NCBI GenBank assembly: GCA_002284615.2
Contig: MU069560.1
Coordinates: forward strand, 372,625-383,636
Length of the DNA: 11,012 bases
Direction: 5' to 3'
Origin: Dunaliella salina
Taxonomy: Eukaryota > Chlorophyta > Chlorophyceae > Chlamydomonadales > Dunaliellaceae
A model generated the notes under the pieces. The model saw only the letters and a program-made list of their open reading frames with translations. It was not told where the DNA came from and made no database searches. The translations under genes and the position numbers were made by a program. Shown in pieces: positions 1 through 6,297 of the stretch; within the stretch, counting starts at the first letter, position 1; each line of letters starts with the position of its first letter.

Positions 1-2
1 CA

Positions 3-1109
3 AAGGTTGCCTTGTTGCGGAGTTCTGTGTCTAATTTCTGTTTCCCAAGTGTTTATCTTGTCTGACTTTCCAAATCCTTGCCTTACAAGGTTGTCTAGCT
101 CAGAGTCAGCAGCTGGAATGGAGAGGTCTGGTTCGTCTTTGCAAGCCTCAAATTGAAGGATGCATGCATGAAAATTGGGCCAAACTTCCCTGATGTCTTC
201 AGGTTCCCAGCTCGGCTCCCAATCAACGCGTATTAGTTCATTGCTGAAAGAGTTTGATTCTCTTTTTAATTTCTCATCATTGCTGAGAGGTTTGCAAGCA
301 GGGCAGGCCCAANAAATGTTGTTGTCTATATCCTGTCTTTGTGCATCAGAGTAACATCCTAGCTCCTTCATGCAGGACCAGTGGTAGGTTCGGTGGCAGA
401 CATCGCAGATGTACATGTCAAGGGATGGGGGCTCAGAGTTTATGGGCTCTTTGCCGCCATTGTAGTTGCAGATCTCACAGCAGGCACACTTAATCTCAGC
501 TTGAGCGGCAGGTTTGGCATTGACAGGGGTGAACCCAGCGCGTTTGAACATTGGGAGGGCCCATTTTTCGATGGTCATGGGCGCAAAGTGGGTCAAGTAT
601 TGTTTTTGGTGCTNGGGAGGCTCATTGTTCCTGTCTCTTTTCTTGGCAANAATGATCCTCCAGTCACTGATATGTGTNATATCATTTAGGTCGTAGTTGT
701 AGATANTATNAATCGCGTCTAGGGGGGTTGTTTCNNCTGCTAGCTTTCTCAATTTATTTTGCTTGTAGTGCCAGAGCTCTGTGTGTTGGGCTGTTTGGCC
801 CAGTGGAGNGATACTAGGGATGGAGAGGTTTGTATTAGTTTCAAGAAGCTTTCTCCTCTTTCTTTTCTGTCGGCTGTTTTGTGTGCCTTGGCTAGAGGAA
901 GTGAGAGTGATCGTTGGAGGCATGAAAGGGGGGCTAGGTTGATGGTGAGTGGGGGGTGGGTTGTCGCTTTGGTGTCGCAAGGCGGGGGGATTGGATGTTG
1001 TTTGGTTACAGGTGCTTTGTGTGTGGAGGGAGCTTGATTGTGACTTGGATCGCGTGCGTTTGCTGGGTGGCTCGTTGGGGGTAGACCTAGCCTGTGAGTT
1101 ACATCTGTG
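3..1109 (-). CDS. Retroelement protein, N-terminal part with PHD finger (partial, runs off the left edge)
   Basis: This frame is open for 369 codons from a TAA at 1110-1112 to the window edge. Numbering from the first codon after that stop: residues 1-110 are Pro/Ser/Thr-rich with two basic, nuclear-localisation-like tracts (PSKRTRSKSQ near 15-24, RQKRKRRK at 80-87). A conserved-looking stretch, APMTIEKWALPMFKRAGFTP, lies near 173-192. A complete C4HC3 PHD finger follows: CEIC 211-214, CDVC 235-238, H243, C246 and CPAC 269-272. Then comes the Trp-rich DWEPSWEPEDI and a charged region. PHD fingers usually read histone tails; here the module would act in the nucleus, perhaps in targeting. The order PHD, Trp-rich linker, later nuclease-like domain matches a green-algal retroelement family I recall but could not search. 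No Met opens this frame; an ATG at 1130-1132 lies in an overlapping frame, so the 5' end is probably truncated or frameshifted. Nine ambiguous bases (313-809) fall inside it. The PHD call is firm; the retroelement assignment is inference. Confidence 0.82.
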
Positions 1110-1783
1110 TTAGGAGACTTTGGATCTTGCATCGTCTCTATAGATGCATGTAATACAGAGAGGCTACGCTCCCTGGAAATGGAAATTCCAAATACTGTAC
1201 ACTGACACATTCCACATTGGCTGTTTCCATCCAGACGACCACCACACACACGTACACAGCGCACACAACTCATTCGCCCTGAAGGCATTATAGTTTTACC
1301 CCTTGAAGGCAGAGACTTCACACATCACCCGCAGGATATGAACCCCAGAGACAGAGATATCCACCTCATTAAGCTCAAATTTTGTTCCGACACCAAACTC
1401 GAACAATCTCTTTACACTGCACGAAATCAGCACAAACACACCATTGAAAGCTTACGCACAAGATCTCTTCGGGGCACACACCGCAATAACAGAGTCACAC
1501 TACATACCATACTAATTGGATCTGCTGGAACTATCTTCAATCCCTAAACTATTGATCCTCTCTGCAAACTTGGCCTAACAATAAACAAAGCTCACAAGAC
1601 TGCCAAACAACTCCACTATCACACTGTAAAGTCCCTAACAAAAATTCACATCACCAAAAATGCCATCCAACTCAGTAACATAAGCAATGGGGTTTGGGGG
1701 AAGGGGCTACAGGGAGGGCTGCGTACAGGACAGCGACGCGCGCAGCCGGACGGATGGCCGACGACCCACCAGACCCTCATTAG
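1098..1783 (+). pseudogene. Decayed C-terminal nuclease-like domain of the same retroelement family
   Basis: In the frame of codons starting at 1101, recognisable protein runs from about SCIVSIDACN (near 1128) through IPHWLFPS, RPEGIIVLP (1275-1301), DRDIHLIKLKFCSDT (1353-1397), VTLHTILIGSAGTIFNP (to 1544), then after a stop LCKLGLTINKAHKTAKQLHYH. The last 30 residues are in another frame (1691-1780) and end MADDPPDPH followed by TAG 1781-1783. Breaks are TGA 1203-1205, TAA 1545-1547 and a frameshift near 1687 in a G/T-rich run. In the family as I recall it, the motifs read RPD...V and (V/I)E(V/I)KYC and look like the D...ExK core of a PD-(D/E)XK nuclease. Here the first acid is Glu (1281-1283) and the second is Lys (1371-1373), so the domain should be inactive even without the stops. 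Homology across the stops shows it is a remnant, not chance ORFs. The nuclease class is inference. Confidence 0.78.
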
Positions 1784-1906
1784 CTGGGCTGCTCATAGCT
1801 AGCCTTCTTTGGTGGGGCTCACTGTTAGTGCCAGTGCTAGCTGTTGAGTCTTTCCTTAATACACGCTGGCAAGTGCCAGCGTGGACTTTTGCTTTTACTT
1901 TTACTT
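1784..1906 (+). repeat. Retroelement 3' tail with stem-loop and T-rich end
   Basis: The stretch directly follows the TAG of the decayed ORF. It carries GTGGGGCTCAC at 1812-1822, then a perfect 10-bp inverted repeat at 1862-1871/1874-1883, then TTTTGCTTTTACTTTTA. A diverged copy of the same order of motifs lies at 4031-4165 without the coding part. A stem-loop just before a short terminal repeat is what several LINE families use for recognition of their RNA by the reverse transcriptase; that role here is inference. The exact element end and any target-site duplication are not visible. Confidence 0.6.
1862..1883 (+). repeat. Perfect 10-bp hairpin in the element tail
   Basis: CACGCTGGCA at 1862-1871 is exactly complementary to TGCCAGCGTG at 1874-1883, with two bases between. 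The second tail copy has a related hairpin at 4128-4148, so the structure appears conserved and not accidental. Confidence 0.7.
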
Positions 1907-2000
1907 TATTAGGGAGACCATCAGCCCTTGGCACCTTTCCTTGCACCTTGGAGAGCGAAACTGGGCCCACTGTTTCAAAATTTTAAGGATCTGAGGGTGG

Positions 2001-2023
2001 GCCAGCGTGTTCCTCACACTGGC
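2001..2023. repeat. Imperfect hairpin sharing GCCAGCGTG with the tail hairpin
   Basis: GCCAGCGTG (2001-2009) faces CACACTGGC (2015-2023) across a 5-base loop, 8 of 9 positions pairing. GCCAGCGTG is also the 3' arm of the hairpin at 1862-1883. It could be another fragment of the same tail. Nothing else is recognisable between 1907 and 2200. Confidence 0.4.
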
Positions 2024-2200
2024 ACTGAGAAATGCGGGTTACAAGCATCGGCCAGCTTTTGGCAGAGGGCCAGCCACAGGGAGGGGGAATGTCCAAATTT
2101 CAATTCAAAGCAAGACATCCAAATTCAGCATCCTAATTCTGAGGGGCCCTCTTTTGCGAGTGTACACAGACATGCTTGTTTGCATGTGTTTGCATGAATG

Positions 2201-2364
2201 CAGTGCATAGGCTCGCTGTGGAGGGGCTTGAAAGGCCTGCAACATCATCATGATTCTGATGCTATAGTAGAGGAAGTCAACAGTGCCCTTCCCACGCCAG
2301 ACTGTTTGATTCATAAAGCCCAAGGCTGGTCCAAGCCAGCCAACGGCAAATCCTTAACCTCAGG
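2201..2364 (+). CDS. Candidate internal exon of an unknown gene
   Basis: The stretch is preceded by an acceptor-like sequence ending ATGCAG and followed by a good donor, CTCAG|GTGAGA. It is open in one frame through 54 codons plus one base. The peptide has a mixed, protein-like composition, including DSDAIVEEVNSALPTPD and IHKAQGWSKPANGKSLTS. The donor phase (one base of a codon used) matches the acceptor of the candidate exon at 2427, and the 62-bp intron between them is a plausible size. A Met codon at 2198-2200 precedes it directly, so this could also be a first exon. I do not recognise the protein. Short open frames are common in this window, so the evidence is the pairing of borders and phase, not the length. 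Confidence 0.35.
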
Positions 2365-2426
2365 TGAGAAAGAAAAGTCTGTAGTGTTGCAATCGGTGTG
2401 GTAGGCAATGGGATCCCCAGCACAGG

Positions 2427-2548
2427 TCCTGACAAAGGCCTTCTTCGCAAGGTGGGAAGGTTACATCGCTTTATCCGCCTGAAAGGGCAGCTGAGTGGAA
2501 CACTTCTTCAGAAATCTTTTGGTTTGCCCAGGAAATGAGGGCACGCTG
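2427..2548 (+). CDS. Candidate terminal exon paired with 2201-2364
   Basis: The acceptor ATCCCCAGCACAG ends at 2426. Taking the single base left by the upstream exon, the frame reads GPDKGLLRKVGRLHRFIRL and ends FGLPRK at a TGA (2546-2548). The peptide is basic (many Lys/Arg with regularly spaced Leu/Phe/Ile), as in an amphipathic helix. No domain is recognised. An internal AAG|GTGGGA could be an alternative donor at about 2452. The joined reading frame across the intron is the main support; RNA evidence would settle it. Confidence 0.35.
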
Positions 2549-2730
2549 CAGGTGCAACACCACAGATCCCTCACCTGCTTCCGAGTTTTTGCAAGTACTT
2601 ACAGTGGAGTTGATGCCTTTGGCTAGAAAGGTCAAGCTGCTCAGCTTTTTCTTGTAAACAAAAAAATTCAGCAAGAAAAAGGCTCACGAGTGAATAAGGT
2701 TTACAAGGTTTGCAAGGGAACATAACCTTC

Positions 2731-2749
2731 AGCCAAATGGTTTGGCTGC
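2731..2749. repeat. Perfect 8-bp hairpin
   Basis: CAGCCAAA (2731-2738) is exactly complementary to TTTGGCTG (2742-2749) with a 3-base loop. On the minus strand it lies about 60 bp downstream of the lost stop of the inverted remnant, roughly where the 3' tail hairpin sits in the plus-strand copy, but the sequence differs, so the equivalence is uncertain. Confidence 0.5.
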
Positions 2750-2808
2750 TCGGTGTGCTGCAAGAAATCCACAAGCTCAAAGATGAACGAGTGAATAAGT
2801 GAAAGTAT

Positions 2809-2886
2809 TAGTGGGTCTGGCGGGTTGTCGGCCATCTGTCCAGCTGTGGGCCTTGCTCTCCAGAAAGCGGCCCTTTCCGAGGGCCC
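2809..2886 (-). pseudogene. Inverted second copy of the retroelement C-terminal peptide
   Basis: Read on the minus strand the frame ends GQMADNPPDPL, against GRMADDPPDPH-stop at the end of the plus-strand copy (1691-1783). Aligned without gaps from the shared RAA, 13 of 22 residues are identical, and DNA similarity is highest around the GATGGCCGAC core. The stop codon has been lost by a small deletion and the frame runs on into unrelated sequence. Upstream of this peptide the domain is not recognisable. It is a short remnant of the same family inserted in the opposite orientation. Confidence 0.65.
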
Positions 2887-3123
2887 CCACTCATTAGTAT
2901 AAGAAATAGCAGGTGGAATGCAAACTTGGCAAATTGGTGTTACTCTGTACAAACTTAGGGTCTAGAATAATTAGAACCCAGTGCTGAGGCTGCGCCCTAC
3001 AAGGCTCCCAGATATCTTTAGTTTGGGTTTGGGAAGACTCATGCAGCAAAACATTCCTCGTTTCAGGCTGAGGGTCCACGCGGGATGGAGAGCTTCCAAG
3101 CAATTGCTGGCAGACTGGTGTGA

Positions 3124-3900
3124 ATGGTTATTGTGAACTATGTGATTTTCTGCAAGACGAGAAACATGCCCCTATCCTGTGTAATTGCCTGTGCAATTGT
3201 GCCAGTATCATTAAGTGTGCTCTTCAGAACAACTGTGCTTGTGTCTTCTTTGAGATTTTTTTGGGAAGAATTTCTGTTGTAAAGTTAAATCGGTTGGAAC
3301 AGTTATTGTTCGCATGCAGTTTGGTGCCATCATATTTGGGAAGTTGCTCACAAAAACAACAAAGCCAATCTTGCAAAGAACCCTGGCCTCCCTTAGAATT
3401 TTTCTGCGCAGGGCTTACATCAGCCCTTTCCTCAGGCATTTGAGTGTACCCAGGGTATTTACCTAGCAACTCGGAGTGTTACTAACAATTTCCCTGGGGC
3501 ATACTGGTTTTTATTATTCCAAGGTTCGTAATGAGGACATTCGTCGTCTTTTTAAGCAAGATTCAAACATTTATTCTTCCTTTCTGAGATCATGAACTCT
3601 TTTTGTTGGAAGTGGCATGTGCCAGAGGCAGCAAGCAGGTCTGGGACCAACTAGGTGCGTTTTCAGAAATCCAAACATCTCTCACAGTCAGATTTGGGAG
3701 CCTGCTTCCTGTGATCATCATTAGATCAGTCATATGGATTTGTGGCGAACTACGCTTCCCTTGAAAGAACTCACAGCTCGTTTTCTAGGGCCTAAGTGTA
3801 TCTTTGTCCTTAGTTGATGTAGGGGGAACCTGGCTCTTTCTATTTTCCTGAAGCTCGTACGGAGGATGTCTAACGTCTCCTTCAAAACCATGTAATGCAG
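3124..3900. other. No recognisable feature
   Basis: The stretch is AT-rich with short open frames on both strands (the longest is about 107 codons, plus strand 3120-3443). That frame is rich in Cys, Asn and Leu without a domain pattern, and an overlapping minus frame is also open, so neither is called. Confidence 0.4.
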
Positions 3901-3981
3901 GTCCCCCAGGAAATGAGAATTGGGAGCTGGTGCACGAGTTTGCTGGACAGGGCATCAGCAGCATTGTCATGAGTGTCCTAG
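3901..3981 (+). CDS. Candidate internal exon of an unknown gene
   Basis: An acceptor TGTAATGCAG ends at 3900 and a donor CCTAG|GTGGAT starts at 3982. The 81-bp stretch enters and leaves in the same phase and encodes PPGNENWELVHEF followed by AGQGISSIVMSVL, a plausible helix-rich peptide. The frame stays open past the donor until a TGA at about 4047, inside the retroelement tail copy. No family is recognised and neither border is strong on its own. Confidence 0.25.
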
Positions 3982-4034
3982 GTGGATGCCAGCTTGCTGG
4001 GGCAGACTCCTGTGCTTCATTTGGGCTAACTGTG

Positions 4035-4074
4035 GGGCTCACTGAGTGACTGACGGGCTCGCTGAGTGACTGAC
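4035..4074 (+). repeat. Tandem duplication, 2 x 20 bp
   Basis: Units 4035-4054 and 4055-4074 (GGGCTC[A/G]CTGAGTGACTGAC) differ at one base of 20. The first tail copy has a single GGGCTCACTG at this place, so the duplication arose within this copy. Confidence 0.85.
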
Positions 4075-4127
4075 TCAGACTCAGAGTGGCACTCTGATCT
4101 TGAGTGCTGACTGTTGGGTCTTAAGGC

Positions 4128-4148
4128 ATGCTGGCTGCTGACCAGCGT
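4128..4148 (+). repeat. Tail hairpin, second copy
   Basis: ATGCTGG (4128-4134) pairs with CCAGCGT (4142-4148) over a 7-base loop, with one T-G wobble where the first copy has a C-G pair. The stem position and the CCAGCGT arm match 1862-1883. Confidence 0.55.
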
Positions 4149-4170
4149 AGACGTTTCCGTTTTTAAGCAG

Positions 4171-4622
4171 AAATGGGAATCATGAAGAACAGAAAGCAAA
4201 ATTCCTTTTCCACCCGTTTGATTTGAGGAAGATGTTAGCTGATCACTTATCATGTGTCAGACAGAGGCCCACACGGTTGAGAGAATGTAAATGCAGAACC
4301 AGCCTATTTCTTGTAAAAAAAGGAACTCGTCATGTTGGACTAAAGTCATAGCTAAACCATCGTCAAGCATGTAATGAGCTTGGTCGCCGCTCTTATATCA
4401 GTGGCACGTGCTCGCAGGTAGGCAGTGTATGTGTGATACTGATCTGTTCGACAACGGAGTAAATATACTCTCAATTTTGGACAAGGAGGACACGATCCAA
4501 GAGCACTGCAGATCCCCTTCAATGACTTTAAGCACAAAATCAGAGATTTACGTAAGCATGAGCAGGCTGTGTGCCCCATGAAAGATTGACAACCAACATC
4601 TTGCACTTGATGTGCATTTCAG
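4171..4622. other. No secure feature
   Basis: A T-rich run ending TTTTTAAGCAG at 4170, which is the end of the tail copy, looks like a splice acceptor. After it one frame is open for 59 codons to TAG 4349-4351 and contains HEEQKAKFLFHPFDLRKML. Because the apparent acceptor is explained by the element's T-rich end, I do not call an exon. Confidence 0.35.
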
Positions 4623-4783
4623 TGCATGAACGGAAATTCATCCGACAGATAACAAGTCAATCCAGTCAGGACCTGCTCAGCTCTTCGGTTCTGCGCTGGA
4701 AAAGTGAAGACAAACTGATGGATACCGCGTGGCTGAGGCTTAGAGACTCCTGCACGGCAAAAACAGGAAGGAGTGCACAATAA
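4623..4783 (+). CDS. Candidate terminal exon of an unknown gene
   Basis: An acceptor, GATGTGCATTTCAG, ends at 4622. The frame after two carried bases reads HERKFIRQITSQSSQDLL, then VLRWKSEDKLMDTAWLRLRD, and stops at TAA 4781-4783 (about 53 codons). The Leu/Trp/charged spacing is protein-like, but no domain is recognised and no matching upstream donor was identified. It could be a chance open frame. Confidence 0.25.
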
Positions 4784-5474
4784 TTGTAAGCTCTTTGATA
4801 CGAGTGATGATGAAGAATACGAACAACAAGAAAGTATAAATCCCTGTTCCTGTTTGTTAATCTAGCTGGGACAAATGCATTTTGGCGCTTTCCCCTCTAT
4901 CTCGGGGAGTTTGGTTACGTAAGTGCTGGGGAATGCCTGGGGGGAATTCTTTTCGGAATTTTGAGGACTTTGGTTCTCTCCTCGATGCATGCAGACCAAA
5001 ACAGGTTTATCATTCCCTTCTCTTTTCAAAATAACAAACGTGATCCTCAAGCGTCCAGCTTGGCAAAAAATTTATTTGGGTAAAAAACACCCCGTATATT
5101 TATGAGGAGTGGCCTGGTGTGCAATTCATCAAAACTTGACATACAGTTGGTTTCCAATTACATCATAAATTAACTGATTATTTGGCCTCACTAGTAAGTG
5201 ACGAGCCGCTGGCAGGAAAACTTGCATTATGAGCCTTCCAGTGCTTATCTGTATTCTTGCTGAAGGATGACATCTTACCTAAGTGCGCAAGGCCACAGTC
5301 TCACCTGACAGGAAGAGGATGCAAGTCCCTTGACTGGCTCTTTGGTCTGATGTTGGAAACACTCTTCTTTCAGAGTTGCTAGTTCTTACATGCTCTCGCT
5401 ACATATGGGGTGACGGCGAGGGTGCTCCAGAGTTATATTTCATGCTTCATTGCGATATCTAGAAGTATTTCTTA
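4784..5474. other. No recognisable feature
   Basis: Both strands hold only short open frames. AAGTGCGCAAGG near 5282 matches the start of repeat copy A and may be a small stray piece of it. No RNA gene or structured repeat was found. Confidence 0.4.
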
Positions 5475-5631
5475 CAAGTGCGCAAGGTGCAACCGGGGTC
5501 AAGTGTAACATCAGCTGTGGTGCTTGTGACATTACGAGGGCTTTTGTAATATTTACAGGGTCCATTGATGTTGAGAAACTCCCAATGCGCAAACCGCCAG
5601 ATATTAACTTTGAGAGCCAAGCTCCGCCGCT
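5475..5631 (+). repeat. Diverged dispersed repeat, copy A (possibly coding-derived)
   Basis: It aligns with copy B (8771-8940). The first 66 bp are 73% identical, and the ends match at (T/A)GAGAGCCAAGC against AAGAGCCAAGC. Both copies keep an open frame at the start: QVRKVQPGSSVTSAVVLV here against QVHEVQTGSGVSSAMALV, 12 of 22 residues identical. Both also share LPM..F.SQA near the end, but here that part is in a different frame and a TAA intervenes near 5550, so copy A is frameshifted. The alternation of V, A and L is reminiscent of an RRM-like strand pattern; this is a weak guess. Confidence 0.5.
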
Positions 5632-5834
5632 GTCACGTGTCACTTACTACTTGTCACGCAGTGGCTCGTAAAATCTAAATCTTACGAAGTCAAAGAAATG
5701 ATTCATGGCCCTCAAGTACAGTGTTACAAAGTGAGAACGAAGTGCAAGCTATTTGGAAATTCCTGGAGGTGGTAGGATTTGGGGAGGGGTTTGGCACAGC
5801 TTGTCACGATGAAGGTTGCAATAATGACGTAAAA
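5632..5834. other. Spacer with repeated TGTCACG motifs
   Basis: TGTCACG occurs near 5631, 5652 and 5803, and again as the terminal motif of the palindromic element at 6151-6297. These may be ends of older or truncated copies of that element. No gene is seen. Confidence 0.4.
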
Positions 5835-5912
5835 CTGCCAGAGTGGCAGCACGGAGTAGTTGGAAGCGGTCAACTTGGTGATGAAAGTGCTTGTGCTGGG
5901 TTCGACCCCCAG
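5835..5912 (+). promoter_or_regulatory. tRNA-like Pol III promoter pair (A box-like and perfect T-arm/B box)
   Basis: CTGGG-TTCGACC-CCCAG at 5896-5912 is a perfect tRNA T-arm: 5-bp stem and 7-base TTCGANN loop. It contains the B-box core GTTCGANNC. Upstream, TGCCAGAGTGG at 5836-5846 fits an A box (TRGYNNARYNGG) with one mismatch and lies in a small palindrome, CTGCCA-GAG-TGGCAG. The A-to-B spacing, about 63 bp, is longer than in an ordinary tRNA, and no matching 7-bp acceptor stem is seen, so this is a tRNA-derived SINE head or tRNA relic and not a working tRNA. Confidence 0.5.
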
Positions 5913-6002
5913 AGATATATACTCTCCTGATACCTGGCGTTAGGACCAACAGCACTTACGTATACTTAGGCTAGTAAGGGAGCTCGCAGCTTGCCTAGGT
6001 GC

Positions 6003-6071
6003 GTCCTAACAGAGTGGTAGCGAAGCGCGGGTTTGAGTCCTGGCGAACGCAGTCGCGGCGGGGAACTTTTT
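6003..6071 (+). promoter_or_regulatory. Second tRNA-like motif set with T5 terminator
   Basis: TAACAGAGTGGTAGCGAAGC (6007-6026) resembles the D-arm/A-box part of a tRNA. GGGTTTGAGTCC (6029-6040) resembles a B box with one C-to-T change. A TTTTT run at 6067-6071 would terminate Pol III. The A and B boxes are only about 23 bp apart, so the anticodon region is missing. It looks like a deleted tRNA-derived element. Confidence 0.4.
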
Positions 6072-6150
6072 ATAGATTTTCATACCTGGGCGATGTGTCG
6101 GGGAGCCCAACACCTAGCGTGACGCACTCCACCAATTAGATGGGGGAAAA

Positions 6151-6297
6151 TGTCACGTAACAGTGATATATACATTGCGATTAGAAATCAGGGACGCAAT
6201 GTCCTGGCTAGTCCTTTCGCATTGTAACAGTGGTAGCGAAGCTTCACATTGCGTCCCTGATATCTAATTGCAACGTATATATCGCTGTTGCGTGACA
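6151..6297. mobile_element. MITE-like palindromic element with 51-bp terminal inverted repeats
   Basis: The arm 6151-6201 and the reverse complement of 6247-6297 match at 46 of 51 positions and both begin TGTCACG. Four of the five differences are transitions. The 45-bp spacer (6202-6246) contains GTGGTAGCGAAGC at 6230-6242, an exact copy of 13 bases of the tRNA-like motif at 6014-6026. There is no ORF inside, so it would be non-autonomous. A target-site duplication is not evident in the immediate flanks (AAAA / CAGC), so a simple large hairpin or a foldback element remains possible. As RNA it would fold into a long near-perfect stem. Confidence 0.65.

Larger units (their letters stand above)
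2549..3066. other. Non-coding stretch apart from the inverted remnant
   Basis: Outside 2731-2749 and 2809-2886 I see no supported gene. An acceptor-like CATTCCTCGTTTCAG ends at 3066 on the plus strand. Two frames after it are open for about 20 codons, so a small exon could begin at 3067, but no frame can be chosen. Confidence 0.4.
4031..4165 (+). repeat. Second copy of the retroelement 3' tail
   Basis: The order of motifs matches 1811-1906: GTGGGGCTCAC, then AGTGCTGACTGTTGGGTCTTA (against AGTGCTAGCTGTTGAGTCTTT), then a hairpin, then AGACGTTTCCGTTTTTA (against GGACTTTTGCTTTTACTTTTA). It is expanded near its start by a 20-bp tandem duplication. The bases just before it (about 4000-4030) may be a heavily mutated form of the DPPDPH-stop region, but this is not secure. 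It is a 3' fragment of the same family in the same orientation as the first. Confidence 0.6.

Noticed and set aside
381..689. Plus-strand ORFs over 381-696 as genes
   Set aside because: They lie opposite the PHD-finger frame, which has the exact zinc-ligand pattern; they are shadows.
1338..1547. A 69-codon plus-strand ORF starting with ATG as a stand-alone gene
   Set aside because: Recognisable homologous sequence continues in frame before the ATG and after the stop, so it is a slice of the decayed retroelement domain.
1687..1986. A 99-codon plus-strand ORF as a membrane protein
   Set aside because: It crosses the frameshifted C-terminus and the non-coding 3' tail of the element; the hydrophobic stretch comes from the tail.
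3120..3443. A 107-codon Cys-rich plus-strand ORF
   Set aside because: There is no motif spacing of a zinc-binding domain, an opposite frame is also open, and there is no border or homology support.
2527..3917. A shared CCCAGGAAATGAG 13-mer at 2527 and 3905 as a repeat
   Set aside because: A 13-bp match is about what chance allows in 11 kb, and the flanks do not match.
5830..5920. A functional tRNA gene
   Set aside because: The T-arm is perfect, but no acceptor stem or anticodon arm could be matched and the A-B spacing is too long.
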